In this document: piece by piece, positions 27,000 to 36,576 of the stretch | Layout of the letters: the number at the start of each line of letters is the position of its first letter | Numbering within the stretch: position 1 is the stretch's first letter | Assembly (NCBI GenBank): GCA_022823865.1 | Contig: JAJEHF010000169.1 | Location: 1-58,479, forward strand | Source of the DNA: Bryobacterales bacterium | Lineage (GTDB): Bacteria > Acidobacteriota > Terriglobia > Bryobacterales > UBA6623 | Length of the DNA stretch: 58,479 nucleotides | Reading direction: 5' to 3' | The notes under the pieces: generated by a model | Told to the model about the DNA's origin: nothing | The model's input: only the letters and a program-made list of their open reading frames with translations | Databases searched by the model: none | Position numbers and translations under genes: made by a program

Positions 27000-28297
27000 A
27001 GATCGTCGGTGGCGGCTTGGCCGGCCTCGCGGCCGCCGCGCGGCTCGGCGAGGCCGGCCTGGACGTGGACATACACGAGGCCCGCCCGTTCCTCGGAGGA
27101 CGGGCGGCGTCGTATCGCCTGACTCCCAGCGACCCGGATTCCGAACACATCGACAACTGCCAGCACGTCCTGCTGCGATGCTGCACAGAACTGATGGATT
27201 TTTACCGCAAGTGCGGGGTAGCGGATCGAATCGTCTTCCAGTCCACCCTGCACTTGGTCGGCCGGGGCGGGACGCACGACGCGCTCTTCCGGGACCCCCT
27301 GCCCGCGCCCCTGCACCTAGCCCGGTCCCTGCTTCAAATGCGCGGTCTGGGCTGGAAGGACAAATTTTCTCTGCTCCGCTGCCTAGCAGCCGTGTCGCGA
27401 GCGCGCAAGCGCGACGACCTGGACGACATCACGTTCGCGGACTGGCTTAGGCAACACGGCGCTACAGCGCGGTCAATCGCGCACTTCTGGCGGCCAGTGA
27501 TCGTCAGCGCCCTGAACGAGGAACCCGAACGGGCGTCCGCGCTTCCGGCTCTGCAGGTCTTCGGAGAAGGGCTGCTGGGCTCCCGCACCAGCTATGAAAT
27601 GGGCGTGCCGGCCGTGCCGCTTGACGAGCTGTACTCCCCCGCCCTGGCGGGCCAGTTCGGTCCATCGGTGCGGCTCCACCTCGGGTCCAAGGTGACGGCA
27701 ATCGATCCTCGCGACCAAGCGGCCGACTTCTACATCAGCGCGGTCCCTTTCGACCGAGTGGCGGCGCTCGTGCCGGAGCTGGGCGTGGAAGACCAACTAC
27801 AGCGCTTCCAACCCTCTCCGATCGTCGGAATCCACCTCTGGTTCGACCGGCCCATCACGGAATTCGGGCACGCGATGCTGGTCGACGGGGAGGTCCAGTG
27901 GATCTTCCACAAGGGGGGAGGCTACTACCTCGGGGTCGTCAGCGCGGCGCGCGGCCTGGTGCGCGATCCGCCTGCGGAAATCGCGCAGCGGGCCGTGGCA
28001 CAGCTCCGGGAGACGTTTCCCCGCGCGAGAGAGGCGGAATTGCGGCGCAGCCGGGTGATCAAGGAGATGCGCGCCACCTATTCGGCAGTTCCAGGCCTGG
28101 AACGCTGGCGGCCCGGCCCCCACACCCGCTTCCCCAATCTCTTCCTTGCCGGCGACTGGACCGACACCGGTTGGCCCGCCACGATGGAAGGCGCGGTCAG
28201 AAGCGGGTACAACGCGGCCGCGGCGGTGCTCGCGGCGATCCGATCGCAAGGGCGCGAGCCCGACACGGGCGAGCCTGCCGCCAGCAAGGGCGCTTGA
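26996..28297 (+). CDS. hpnE: Hydroxysqualene dehydroxylase HpnE
   Basis: A 433-residue FAD-dependent amine-oxidase-fold protein that reduces hydroxysqualene to squalene, the last step before hopanoid cyclisation. The dinucleotide motif KIVGGGLAGLAAA opens the protein and HEARPFLGGRAASY follows. The C-terminal FAD motif is LFLAGDWTDTGWPATMEGAVRSG. GTG 26996 overlaps the hpnD stop as GTGA. A squalene-hopene cyclase gene is not in the window. The gene ends 53 bp from the convergent receptor gene. Confidence 0.94.
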   Translation: MKIVGGGLAGLAAAARLGEAGLDVDIHEARPFLGGRAASYRLTPSDPDSEHIDNCQHVLLRCCTELMDFYRKCGVADRIVFQSTLHLVGRGGTHDALFRDPLPAPLHLARSLLQMRGLGWKDKFSLLRCLAAVSRARKRDDLDDITFADWLRQHGATARSIAHFWRPVIVSALNEEPERASALPALQVFGEGLLGSRTSYEMGVPAVPLDELYSPALAGQFGPSVRLHLGSKVTAIDPRDQAADFYISAVPFDRVAALVPELGVEDQLQRFQPSPIVGIHLWFDRPITEFGHAMLVDGEVQWIFHKGGGYYLGVVSAARGLVRDPPAEIAQRAVAQLRETFPRAREAELRRSRVIKEMRATYSAVPGLERWRPGPHTRFPNLFLAGDWTDTGWPATMEGAVRSGYNAAAAVLAAIRSQGREPDTGEPAASKGA

Positions 28298-28350
28298 GGC
28301 TCCGGCGCTGAGCGGCAGCGTGCCCGTTGCCCGTGGCAGAGGCCGCGCCG

Positions 28351-31300
28351 CTAGAATGTCAGCCGCAGCGAGAGCTGGAACTGCCGTGGATCGAATGCGG
28401 AAGTGAACGAGAACGGGTCCGTGACATTTCCGCGCCGGCCCGTCGGGCGATCCGGGACCTGCTCGAGAGTCATGTTGCCGACTATGCCGTTCACGGCCCG
28501 GAAGTTAGTGCGGTTCAGCAGGTTGAAGGCCTCGCCAGAGATCCGCATGTCAACTCCCTCCGTGAGGGCGAACGAGCGTGTCAGACGAATGTCCATGCCA
28601 AAGAAGGCCGGTCCCACGCCTACGTTACGACCAAGGCCCCACGGCCGATGCGTATCAGTGTGCCGGTCTCCGATGGTGTCGAAGTTCGCGTTGAGATTGA
28701 ACGGAGCGAAGGAGCGGGCCAAGATCACGCCTGAGAACGCGAAGTCTGACAGCAGGTTGTGCCGGAAACCGCGCCCCTTGCCTGCCTTCCAAGGTGACTG
28801 CGCCACCACGTTGGCGACGAACCGATGCCCGCGGTGGAAGTGCGACAGGGCGAGCTCGTTGCGAGCGTCCCACTGCAAGTGCGGCTCGTAGGACGAGTTG
28901 TAGTCCGTCGCCTCGTCGATCGCCTTGCTCCACGTATGGTGGGCCGACAGGGTGAACGTCTGGCCGAAGCGCTTCTGCAAGTGCAAGATCAGAGCGTGGT
29001 AGTAGGACCGGCCCCAGCTCCCGTAGAGGTTGTCCTGCAAGATCAGCGGGTTGTGGAAGCCCACGATGGGCCTGCCCTGCTCGTTGGTGCCGGCCTCGTA
29101 GACGTTGACATCTAGGGGCCTGATGATATGAACGCCGCGGTTGTAGTTGTAGGCCGCCGAGAGCGAGTAGCCGCTGATTTCGCGCTGGATCTCGAAGCTG
29201 CCCTGCTGGGCGTAAGGGTTGACCGTGTCCTTGGCGACGCGGAAGGCGACGCGCAAGGGATAGCCCGGGCCGGGGTCGATGCCGTGAACTGCGAGATCCT
29301 CGCGCGTGATCCCCCGCGTCCCGATGACGCCGCGCTGCTTCTGCGTCTGCCAGATCTCCGCCGACGTCAGCGGCTCCCCGGTGAGCGTGCTCTGGATCCC
29401 TCCCACGCCGGTGAGCGGGATGAACACCTGGTAAATCTGCTGTGCGTCGCCCAGCAGGTCATTGATGTAGGCAACCTGGCCGTCAATGCGAGCGTAGTAG
29501 ATTCCGTAGCCGCCGCGAATCACCGTCTTGGGATCGGGGCTCCACGCGAACCCGACGCGCGGCGCGACGTTGTTGAAGTCGCGCGGAAACCTGGTCTTGA
29601 TCTCGAACTCGTGCCGCAACCCGAGCGTTAGCTTCAGCTTCGAAGTCACGCGGATAGAGTCCTCGGCGAAAAAGTTCAGGCGGTTGGCCCAGCCTTGCCA
29701 GTGAGGATCGCCAAAGCCCTGCTGGTAGACGACTGGCAGACCCAGGGCAAACGCCTGCAGCGCCGAGATGGGCTGGTCTACGTGCGGTGCAAGGTCCGCG
29801 TGGCCGATCCCGGCCAGGACCCCCTTCACCAGTTGCGAGGCCCCTGGCAGGGCTCCGTCGATGACTGCCGCGAGCGGAACTGCATCGGCGAAGATAAACC
29901 GCCCGCTGAAAAACGTCTCGGATCGAACCGCGTCCCGCATCGGGTTGTAATCGACGCCGAACTTGAACGTGTGACGCGAGGACACGCGCATGAAATTCTG
30001 TCGGAATTGCAGGACTCGCTCGACTACGTGCGTCGGCAGGATGAAGTCGCGGCCGAATTCGCCGAAGCCCCCAATGCTGATGGCCGGACCGTGAGGATCA
30101 GTTGGGTACACTCCGAAGTCGTGATATCCGGCGCCGATCCGGGTCTCGCTGAGCCACTTCGAGTTGATGACATAGGTGTCGCCGAGCGCCACGGCGAAGT
30201 CATTGACGGCATTGTTGCGCCCGCGGTTGAGAGCCGTGAGGGCGCCAAAATCTGTGTTCTGGCCCTCTTGCCCGGTCCAATTGCCCCGGAAGAACATGTT
30301 GTGGTCTTCGCTGAACGTGTGGTCCACGCGGGTGATGAACTGCTGGCGCAGCTCGGAGAACGGAAACACGCCGCTGTTGTCCTCGAATAGCTCCCTCACG
30401 CCAGGCGTGTTGGCCGGAGTCAGCGCTGCGGAGAGCTCGGCAATGATCGGCCGGAACGACGGGGGGCCGGAGGTGCCCAGCACATCGGCGAGAACCTGCT
30501 GCGACTCGGTCAATGAGGTCAAGATCGAGGGGTCGGAGAGCAGGGGCACGATCTGGGACTCGTGTCGGTCCAGACGTTCGTAGGCTGTGTACCAGAAGGT
30601 CTTGTTCTTGGCGACCGGGCCGCCGACGGAGGCCCCGCTCTGGGCCCGGGTATAGGCACTCTTGCCAGGATCGAAGTAGTTCCGCGCCTGAAAGCGTCGG
30701 TTGCGCACGACGCCGAAGAGGGTTCCGTGCAGCTGGTTGGTGCCGGACTTGGTCACGATGTTGACCGTGCCGCCCGGGGCGCCGCCTTGTTCACTGGAGA
30801 ATGTGCTGCGGTTGACCTGGAACTCTTGGACTGCCTCCTGGCTGATCGACGAGCGGACGCTTCCCGAGTTATACAGGTTGTCCAAGCCGTCGATCATGAA
30901 GGTGTTGGTGCGCCCGTTGGCACCGCCGACACCCAATCCGGACGTGGGCGTGGGCGGAATGCGGCGGTCCGTGGCGTTGGCGATGTAATTGGTGTCGACC
31001 ACGCCTGGAGTCAGCAGGGCTAGGTCAAGGTAGTTGCGGCGGTTGATCGGAAGGTTCTCGATCCGGACCGAGTCGATGTGATCCGATTGCGCAACTCGTT
31101 GCGGCTCAATCGCGGACCGCTGTGCGTCGGCCGAGATCACGATCTCGGCCTGCGTCGCCGCAACCGCTAACTGCGGGGAGAACTCGGCCGCCTCGCCAAC
31201 CAATACCTCGAAGCCTTCGACGGTCAACGGCGCGAAGCTCTCCGCCTCGAACAACAGCAGGTATTCGCCCGGCATGAGCAGCGTGAGCACGTAGTCGCCC

Positions 31301-31518
31301 GCCTCCGAGGTGACCACCGTCCGTTCGATGCCGCGGGCCAGGTCGCTGGCGGTCACCTTCACCCCTGGCATCACCGCCATCGACTCGTCGTACACGACAC
31401 CTTGGATCGAACCCGTGTTGGTTTGCCCAAATGCGGGCAGCGCCCAGACCAAGGCCGCCACGACCAGCGTGACAGGCAAGCCCAGGCGCGGAGTGCGATG
31501 AAGGTGGCGGGAATTCAT
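28351..31518 (-). CDS. Oar-type TonB-dependent receptor with CarboxypepD_reg domain
   Basis: A 1,055-residue outer-membrane receptor. The signal peptide ends near residue 32 (ALPAFGQ). A CarboxypepD_reg domain spans about residues 36-110 (GSIQGVVYDESMAVMPG, AGDYVLTLLMPGEY), followed by the plug (LPINRRNYLDLALLTPGVVD, GGANGRTNTFMIDGLDN, GGTVNIVTKSGTN) and a barrel ending FQLSLRLTF with terminal Phe. Ribosome site GGAG lies close to the ATG. It is the most canonical receptor of the three in the window. Regulation may involve the hairpin at 31530-31548 in its leader. Substrate unknown. Confidence 0.92.
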   Translation of the reverse strand: MNSRHLHRTPRLGLPVTLVVAALVWALPAFGQTNTGSIQGVVYDESMAVMPGVKVTASDLARGIERTVVTSEAGDYVLTLLMPGEYLLLFEAESFAPLTVEGFEVLVGEAAEFSPQLAVAATQAEIVISADAQRSAIEPQRVAQSDHIDSVRIENLPINRRNYLDLALLTPGVVDTNYIANATDRRIPPTPTSGLGVGGANGRTNTFMIDGLDNLYNSGSVRSSISQEAVQEFQVNRSTFSSEQGGAPGGTVNIVTKSGTNQLHGTLFGVVRNRRFQARNYFDPGKSAYTRAQSGASVGGPVAKNKTFWYTAYERLDRHESQIVPLLSDPSILTSLTESQQVLADVLGTSGPPSFRPIIAELSAALTPANTPGVRELFEDNSGVFPFSELRQQFITRVDHTFSEDHNMFFRGNWTGQEGQNTDFGALTALNRGRNNAVNDFAVALGDTYVINSKWLSETRIGAGYHDFGVYPTDPHGPAISIGGFGEFGRDFILPTHVVERVLQFRQNFMRVSSRHTFKFGVDYNPMRDAVRSETFFSGRFIFADAVPLAAVIDGALPGASQLVKGVLAGIGHADLAPHVDQPISALQAFALGLPVVYQQGFGDPHWQGWANRLNFFAEDSIRVTSKLKLTLGLRHEFEIKTRFPRDFNNVAPRVGFAWSPDPKTVIRGGYGIYYARIDGQVAYINDLLGDAQQIYQVFIPLTGVGGIQSTLTGEPLTSAEIWQTQKQRGVIGTRGITREDLAVHGIDPGPGYPLRVAFRVAKDTVNPYAQQGSFEIQREISGYSLSAAYNYNRGVHIIRPLDVNVYEAGTNEQGRPIVGFHNPLILQDNLYGSWGRSYYHALILHLQKRFGQTFTLSAHHTWSKAIDEATDYNSSYEPHLQWDARNELALSHFHRGHRFVANVVAQSPWKAGKGRGFRHNLLSDFAFSGVILARSFAPFNLNANFDTIGDRHTDTHRPWGLGRNVGVGPAFFGMDIRLTRSFALTEGVDMRISGEAFNLLNRTNFRAVNGIVGNMTLEQVPDRPTGRRGNVTDPFSFTSAFDPRQFQLSLRLTF

Positions 31519-31529
31519 CTCGACGCTCC

Positions 31530-31548
31530 AAGGGCGAGTTGCGCCCTT
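31530..31548 (-). promoter_or_regulatory. Leader hairpin before receptor gene
   Basis: AAGGGCG at 31530-31536 and CGCCCTT at 31542-31548 form a 7-bp hairpin with a 5-nt loop, directly upstream of the GGAG ribosome site of the receptor that starts at 31518. It could modulate translation or be a protein binding site; this is inference from position. Confidence 0.45.
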
Positions 31549-31662
31549 TGAATCATCCTATGGTACAGAAACTTACCCTTGCTACCGTGGTTTCTAGGGG
31601 GCGAGTCTTGTTGACAAACCCGGGCCGATCCAAGACCGGGGTCTGAGACTCGCATTGCTGTG

Positions 31663-32652
31663 ATGCAGCGAAACCTAGCTCAGCGAATTGATCCACGCGC
31701 ATGGGCGGACGAGGTCGCCCTTGCCCGCGAGCGCCTGGCTGCACACTTGAGCCGGACGCCACTTGTCCAGTCGGACTTCCTAAGTCGAGAGCTGGGAAGG
31801 CCGGTTCTGCTGAAGCTGGAATCCATGCAGCCGGTCGCCGCCTTCAAGGTTCGCGCAGCCTTTAATTCGATCCTCACCCACCTCGACGAATGCCTCTCGA
31901 CCGGTGTGGTCACCAACTCTTCGGGCAACTTTGCCCAGGCCGTCGCCTATGCGGCGACCCGGCTCGGGGTTGAGTCTACGATCGTCATGATGCGCGGGGC
32001 ATCGGCATTCAAGCGAGGGCGCACCGAAGCGTTCGGCGGCAATGTCGTGCTCTGCGAGGACAGTTTCGAAGCACGCTTCGCCGCCACCGAGCGAATCCGA
32101 ACGGAAACGGGCCGCAGGCTGCTGCATCCCTACAACTCGCCCGAGACGATCGCGGGCAACGCGACGCTCGGCCTGGAGCTGCTCGAGCAAGTCGACAGCG
32201 CGTTCGACCTATACGTGCCGATCAGCGGCGGCGGACTGATCGCGGGAACAACATTGGCCGTGAAGGCCGGTCGGCCAGAATGCTGCGTGTTCGGGGTCCA
32301 GGCTGAAGCCAACCCGTCGATGAAGCTGTCCTTGGAAGCCGGACGACCTGTGCGCACGGCGCCAGCACAGTCGCTAGCGGACGCCCTTACGGTGCTCGAG
32401 CCCGGCTCGCGGACGTTTCCGATCGTGCAGCAGCACGTAGAATCCGTCGAGCTCGTGTCGGAAGAAGCCATGGCGTCCGCCGTGCGGCTCTTGGCGGTCG
32501 AGCAGAAGCTCGTGGTCGAGGCCGGTGCGGCCGTGTCGGTCGCGGCAGCGCTGGCTGCGCCGCGAGGCCAGGGCGGACCATTGGTTTGCGTGCTTAGCGG
32601 CGGCAACATCGCGCCGGAGACTCTCCGCGCGCTGCTCTCCACCAAGAGCTGA
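31663..32652 (+). CDS. Threonine dehydratase-like PLP enzyme
   Basis: A 329-residue fold-type II pyridoxal-phosphate enzyme of the serine/threonine dehydratase group. The Schiff-base lysine is K62 in AAFKVRAAF. SSGNFAQ is the substrate loop, SGGGLIAG the phosphate-binding glycine loop and LSGGNI the C-terminal cofactor motif. It lacks the C-terminal ACT domain of biosynthetic IlvA, so it resembles catabolic threonine/serine dehydratase or serine racemase. ATG 31663 is preferred over the adjacent GTG at 31660. It diverges from the receptor gene across about 145 bp; TTGACA at 31611-31616 could be a -35 box but no matching -10 is clear. Confidence 0.87.
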   Translation: MQRNLAQRIDPRAWADEVALARERLAAHLSRTPLVQSDFLSRELGRPVLLKLESMQPVAAFKVRAAFNSILTHLDECLSTGVVTNSSGNFAQAVAYAATRLGVESTIVMMRGASAFKRGRTEAFGGNVVLCEDSFEARFAATERIRTETGRRLLHPYNSPETIAGNATLGLELLEQVDSAFDLYVPISGGGLIAGTTLAVKAGRPECCVFGVQAEANPSMKLSLEAGRPVRTAPAQSLADALTVLEPGSRTFPIVQQHVESVELVSEEAMASAVRLLAVEQKLVVEAGAAVSVAAALAAPRGQGGPLVCVLSGGNIAPETLRALLSTKS

Positions 32653-33187
32653 GGCAGCGAAGCCGGCGCGCCATACCCGGAGCCCCGGAAACCGTCAACC
32701 TGCAGATTTCGAGAGCGCTTGCCCTCACTGCCATCTCGACAAGCGCGGCCGGCGCCCGAGCGCAACTACGCGGAATGCCAAGTCGATTGGATGGCATTGT
32801 CCCCACTTGGTGGTCGCCGGTGAGCATCTCTGGGTGATCGATTGCGTCGGCAATGAAGCTATCGAAGTGGCCCGGATCGCGCTTTCTGATCCCTTTTCTC
32901 CGGAGAGTCCAGCCAGGGCCACAGCTCTCCGGTGCGTCGCCGTTGGTTGGCGCGACTGCGATTGAGAGGATCAAGACATGACTCGGCTTCCCTCACCGCG
33001 ACACGCCCTGCTCACGATAGTCGGCGCCAAGAACCGGAACCGACTTGCTCTCGCAAATGCGCGCGAGCGGCAGCCTGGCGGAACGAGAATCGGAGGGCAG
33101 CCGCGGCTACGGGCATACGTCATGGCCGATCAGGCCGGAGCGGCAGAGCGACTGACCTCGTCACAGAGCATACGGTACTTTGTAGGA
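32653..33187. other. Long intergenic stretch, no gene recognised
   Basis: About 535 bp. Frames are open on both strands, including one continuous with the next gene from 32978, but its N-terminal 70 codons look like arginine-rich noise ahead of a proper signal peptide. I see no RNA gene, repeat or clear promoter. Confidence 0.45.
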
Positions 33188-34372
33188 ATGGCAATTCGAG
33201 GCACGATTCGCACTTCAGCTTGGATGGTCGCCGGAGTGCAAGCCGCTGTCCTACTCGCCGGAACGGCCCTTGCGGAAACGGAGAAGTACAAGGGCGACGT
33301 TTCCGATGTGCGCGTCATCCGGCGTGTGACACAACATCCGCATGCATGGCGCGTCTGGCAGCCCTTCATCGTCCAAGGGGAGCGCGAGCGGGACCTCATC
33401 GTCGCGTTCGGCGCGATGGTCAATGGGAAGAAGGACATGGGGGACATCCTAGCCACCGTTTCGCGAGACGACGGAGATACGTGGGATGAACCGGTCGCTA
33501 TCTTCGATCATCAACGCCGCCAGGGTGCCATTCAGTTCGCATACGCCAATCCGGTCCTGTATCGCGCCCCGGGGCAAGACGTCGTCTGGTGCTTCGCAAT
33601 GCGCTGTCCCATCGCCTTCGAGAACAGCGAGGAATCGCAGCTCGTCGCCGCTTTCACGGCCGATGGCGGACGCACTTGGACGCAAGTCCAGCTTTCAATG
33701 CGCTACACAGGCCCGCTGATCACCAACGCCGGCATCGTCGAGACCGAGATCGACGGCCGGAAGCTCTTCCTATTGCCGGCCCACCGCAACACGCTGCAAA
33801 AAGACCCGAGGGGCTCCCGCGACCACTTTATCCTTAGCAGCACCAGCCTGCTCGAGTGGGACCTCGAGGCGTACATCCCTCAGCCGACGACTGCCCGCGT
33901 GTTCCTGCACGAAGGCAACATCGCACGAGGCGACGCGGCTGACTCGCTAAAGATCGTGATGAGGACCGCAAACTATGACCAGACCGAGCTTACGACGGAC
34001 CCTCCGCGTGCTTATTCCAGCATCAGCACCGACGGCGGCCACACTTGGAGCGTTGCTCGCGAAGAGCCCGAACTGCACAACGCCAAATCTAAGGCGTTTT
34101 TCGGGCAGTCTAGCGACGGGACGCACATCTACGTCTACAACGACGGTCCTGCGCAACGCGAGCCGGGCGGACGAATGGCCCTGCGCTACAAGACGAAGGC
34201 ACCTAGTGGCTCTTGGAGCGAACAGAAGACCTTCTATGATGCGGGGATCAAGAACTCCTACCCGACACTGATCGAAGTCTCACCCGGCGACTTCCGGGCC
34301 GTTTGGGACAGCGGAACTCCCGACAGGCCGCGGACCCACATCCATTTCGGGAAGCTGCGAATCAGGCCCTGA
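33188..34372 (+). CDS. Exported sialidase-fold (BNR/Asp-box) protein
   Basis: A 394-residue six-bladed propeller protein. I place the start at ATG 33188, giving MAIRGTIRTSAWMVAGVQAAVLLAGTALAET, a plausible signal peptide; the frame is open to 32978 but that extension is not protein-like. Asp-box motifs SxDxGxTW occur three times: SRDDGDTW, TADGGRTW and STDGGHTW. Sialidase-family enzymes cleave terminal sialic acid, but the fold also serves other exo-glycosidases and binding proteins. The catalytic Arg triad cannot be assigned by eye, so substrate is open. It fits the glycan-scavenging theme of the nearby sulfatases. Confidence 0.8.
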   Translation: MAIRGTIRTSAWMVAGVQAAVLLAGTALAETEKYKGDVSDVRVIRRVTQHPHAWRVWQPFIVQGERERDLIVAFGAMVNGKKDMGDILATVSRDDGDTWDEPVAIFDHQRRQGAIQFAYANPVLYRAPGQDVVWCFAMRCPIAFENSEESQLVAAFTADGGRTWTQVQLSMRYTGPLITNAGIVETEIDGRKLFLLPAHRNTLQKDPRGSRDHFILSSTSLLEWDLEAYIPQPTTARVFLHEGNIARGDAADSLKIVMRTANYDQTELTTDPPRAYSSISTDGGHTWSVAREEPELHNAKSKAFFGQSSDGTHIYVYNDGPAQREPGGRMALRYKTKAPSGSWSEQKTFYDAGIKNSYPTLIEVSPGDFRAVWDSGTPDRPRTHIHFGKLRIRP

Positions 34373-34377
34373 TCTCC

Positions 34378-34518
34378 CTACGACCGAGGAGGCAGATCCG
34401 CGCGGGTGAGCCCGCAATCAGCGCACTCATCGCCAGGCTGCAGTGCTGAAGGAATATTGCGATCATGCCGCGACGGGTCGAGACTCTCGATTCGGAGGGA
34501 CTTTGGCTTAATCGGCAT
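34378..34518 (-). pseudogene. Truncated GNAT toxin remnant (TacT-like)
   Basis: A 46-codon frame starting at ATG 34518 inside the end of the antitoxin gene, as toxin genes of this type do. Its first 20 residues (LRIESLDPSRHDR) resemble the N-terminus of GNAT toxins paired with DUF1778 antitoxins. It then runs into an unrelated tail and stops, with no acetyl-CoA-binding motif. Most of the toxin is missing. The match is short, so this is an inference supported by the position. Confidence 0.5.
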
Positions 34519-34816
34519 GAACAACGCGCCACTGATAGTTACAGGCCGCATCCAAGGCGCGCGGGGTCGGAGTGGGGGACGTGTCAAGGGCCGCAGCAAA
34601 CTCCTCGGCATCCTTCTGAGACAAGACATGCCGCGACTGCGCTTCCAGCACACGGACAGCCTCGCGTTCAATTGCAGCGCGCAGGAAAGCTGACTTGTCG
34701 AGGGCGAGTGACGTCGCTGCACGCTCTATCAAGATTGCCAATCGATCATCATGGCGCACCAGCGTAGTTCTAGATAGTTTTCCCGAAACCCCTGAGCTCG
34801 TGTATGGGTTCAACAT
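34508..34816 (-). CDS. DUF1778 (TacA-like) antitoxin
   Basis: A 102-residue protein with an N-terminal ribbon-helix-helix DNA-binding segment (RLAILIERAATSLALDKSAFLRAA as two helices, no basic-rich extension) and the family's C-terminal toxin-neutralising tail (VLSQKDAEEFAAALDTSP). ATG 34816 is chosen because GGAGAG lies 8 nt upstream. DUF1778 antitoxins bind their own promoter and block GNAT toxins that acetylate aminoacyl-tRNA. The expected toxin overlapping its 3' end is truncated, so this copy is probably an orphan. Confidence 0.75.
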   Translation of the reverse strand: MLNPYTSSGVSGKLSRTTLVRHDDRLAILIERAATSLALDKSAFLRAAIEREAVRVLEAQSRHVLSQKDAEEFAAALDTSPTPTPRALDAACNYQWRVVHAD

Positions 34817-34911
34817 TAGGAATCTCTCCGCCAAGTTCCAATGTGATGCACATTGCAGCACGAATCAAGCACTGGCCTCAGCGAATTGCGTGAGCTGAGC
34901 CTTTGAGTCTA

Positions 34912-34988
34912 TGGCGGGCCCGGAGGGATTCGAACCCCCGGCCTGCCGCTTAGGAGGCGGCCGCTCTATCCAGCTGAGCTACGGGCCC
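34912..34988 (-). tRNA. tRNA-Arg (anticodon CCT)
   Basis: A 77-nt tRNA on the reverse strand. Acceptor stem GGGCCCG/CGGGCCC, D stem GCTC/GAGC, anticodon stem GCCGC/GCGGC with loop CTCCTAA, and T arm with TTCGAAT all pair. The anticodon CCT reads AGG. Discriminator G is followed by an encoded CCA. Confidence 0.97.
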
Positions 34989-35094
34989 GTTTCGGAGAAA
35001 CCCAGTTACTTCAGCATTTTATCTCAACGCCACTACCTCTGTTCCTAGTGCAAGCGGCCTGTGGACGGGCACGGGCGGCTGCTACAGTGTCCTC

Positions 35095-36549
35095 ATGCTG
35101 GCTGCTAGACGCCATCTCGCCACCGTAGCGGCCCTGTGCACGGTCGCAGCCTTCGGGCCCCCAGCCGAATCCCTAGCCCAGACAGCGGATCGTCCCAACA
35201 TCATCTTCCTGCTCCTCGACGACATGGGCTACGCCGATGTCGGGGCCTACGGCAACAGCTATCACCGCACGCCCAACATTGACCGTCTGGCCGAAGAGGG
35301 CATGCGCTTGACAAACGCCTACGCCGCCGCCCCCAACTGTTCTCCGACACGGGCCAGTATTCTGACCGGCCGCTGGCCCGCCCGACTCGGCCTGACGCAG
35401 TACTTGCCCGGCAATGTCCTGCCCCACGCCAAGTTACGCCAGGCTCAACTCCCCCTAGGTCTGCCACTCGATGAGACCGTTATCGCGGAGCCGCTGGGCG
35501 CGGCCGGCTACGCCACCGCCTGCATCGGCAAGTGGCACCTCGGAGCAGGCGATTACATGCCAGAGAAACGCGGGTTCGACGAGAGCTTCGCGTCCGGCCA
35601 TCTGGGCTCTCACAGGACCATGTTCGCTCCGCACAAGTGGCTCCAAGTCCCCGGTGCGCGGCCCGGCGACTACTTGACTGACCGGCTGACGGAGGCTGCC
35701 GAACGCTTCATCGAAGCGAATCGGGAACGCCCGTTCTTCCTGTACCTGTCCTACTACTCAGTGCACGGGCCTATCCAGGCCAAGCGCAGCCTGATCGACA
35801 GCTACGCGGGCAGGACCGATCCGACCAACCGGAACCACGCGGTCTACGCCGCGATGGTCGAAGGTGTCGACCAGAGCGTGGGACGCCTGCTCTCCTTGCT
35901 GGAGCGTCACGATCTTGCCTCCGACACCGCGGTCTTTTTCTTCTCCGACAACGGGGGAGTGGCAAGCCGCGCCTTCAACGGCGGCTTCCGATCCGGCAAG
36001 GGCTACCTCTGGGAGGGCGGCATCCGCGAGCCGTTGATCGTGCGCTGGCCCAACGTGGTCCGGGCGGGTGCAGTCGAAGACACACCTGTCAGCAGTATCG
36101 ACTTCTACCCCACGCTGCTTGAAATGGCCGCGGCGGCAGATACAGAAGGCCACACCGCAGATGGCAAGAGCCTTGTGTCATTGCTCAAGCAGACCGGAGA
36201 ACTCGAGCGAGACACGCTCTATTGGCACTATCCTCACTACTCAAACGCGGGCTCCGCACCCACAGCGGCGATTCGCAAGCAAGACTGGAAGCTGATCGAG
36301 TTCTACGAGGACTCGCACGTTGAACTCTACAACCTCGCCGAGGACCCGGCGGAGCGCAACGATCTGTCGTCATCGGAAGGGACGCGCGCCGCTGCAATGC
36401 TGAAGGAGTTGGCGGCGTGGAGAGAGTCCATCGGTGCCACGATGCCGGCACCCAATCCCGATTACGACCCCGCCAGGGCCAAAGAGCGCCATCCGACCAC
36501 CTACAAGCCCCGCTGGGATGCGAGCGATCCGTTCTTGCCCCGTCAGTAA
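35095..36549 (+). CDS. Secreted type I sulfatase
   Basis: A 484-residue sulfatase. Signal peptide residues 1-29 (ESLAQ). Metal Asp residues 42-43 in LLLDDMG. Formylglycine motif C82-S-P-T-R, the variant with Thr in the fourth place common in N-acetylgalactosamine-6-sulfatase-like and arylsulfatase A-like enzymes. GKWHLG carries the conserved Lys/His, FFFSDNGG the late Asp-Asn. C-terminal LYWHYPHY and [15 protein letters not shown] are typical. It stands alone on the forward strand between tRNA-Arg and a convergent hydrolase gene 27 bp away. Substrate unknown. Confidence 0.94.
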   Translation: MLAARRHLATVAALCTVAAFGPPAESLAQTADRPNIIFLLLDDMGYADVGAYGNSYHRTPNIDRLAEEGMRLTNAYAAAPNCSPTRASILTGRWPARLGLTQYLPGNVLPHAKLRQAQLPLGLPLDETVIAEPLGAAGYATACIGKWHLGAGDYMPEKRGFDESFASGHLGSHRTMFAPHKWLQVPGARPGDYLTDRLTEAAERFIEANRERPFFLYLSYYSVHGPIQAKRSLIDSYAGRTDPTNRNHAVYAAMVEGVDQSVGRLLSLLERHDLASDTAVFFFSDNGGVASRAFNGGFRSGKGYLWEGGIREPLIVRWPNVVRAGAVEDTPVSSIDFYPTLLEMAAAADTEGHTADGKSLVSLLKQTGELERDTLYWHYPHYSNAGSAPTAAIRKQDWKLIEFYEDSHVELYNLAEDPAERNDLSSSEGTRAAAMLKELAAWRESIGATMPAPNPDYDPARAKERHPTTYKPRWDASDPFLPRQ

Positions 36550-36576
36550 CGCCTTTCGGCTTGATCGCGACTATCC

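Noticed and set aside
32978..33187. N-terminal extension of the sialidase-fold protein
   Set aside because: The extension is arginine-rich and buries the signal peptide that starts at 33188.
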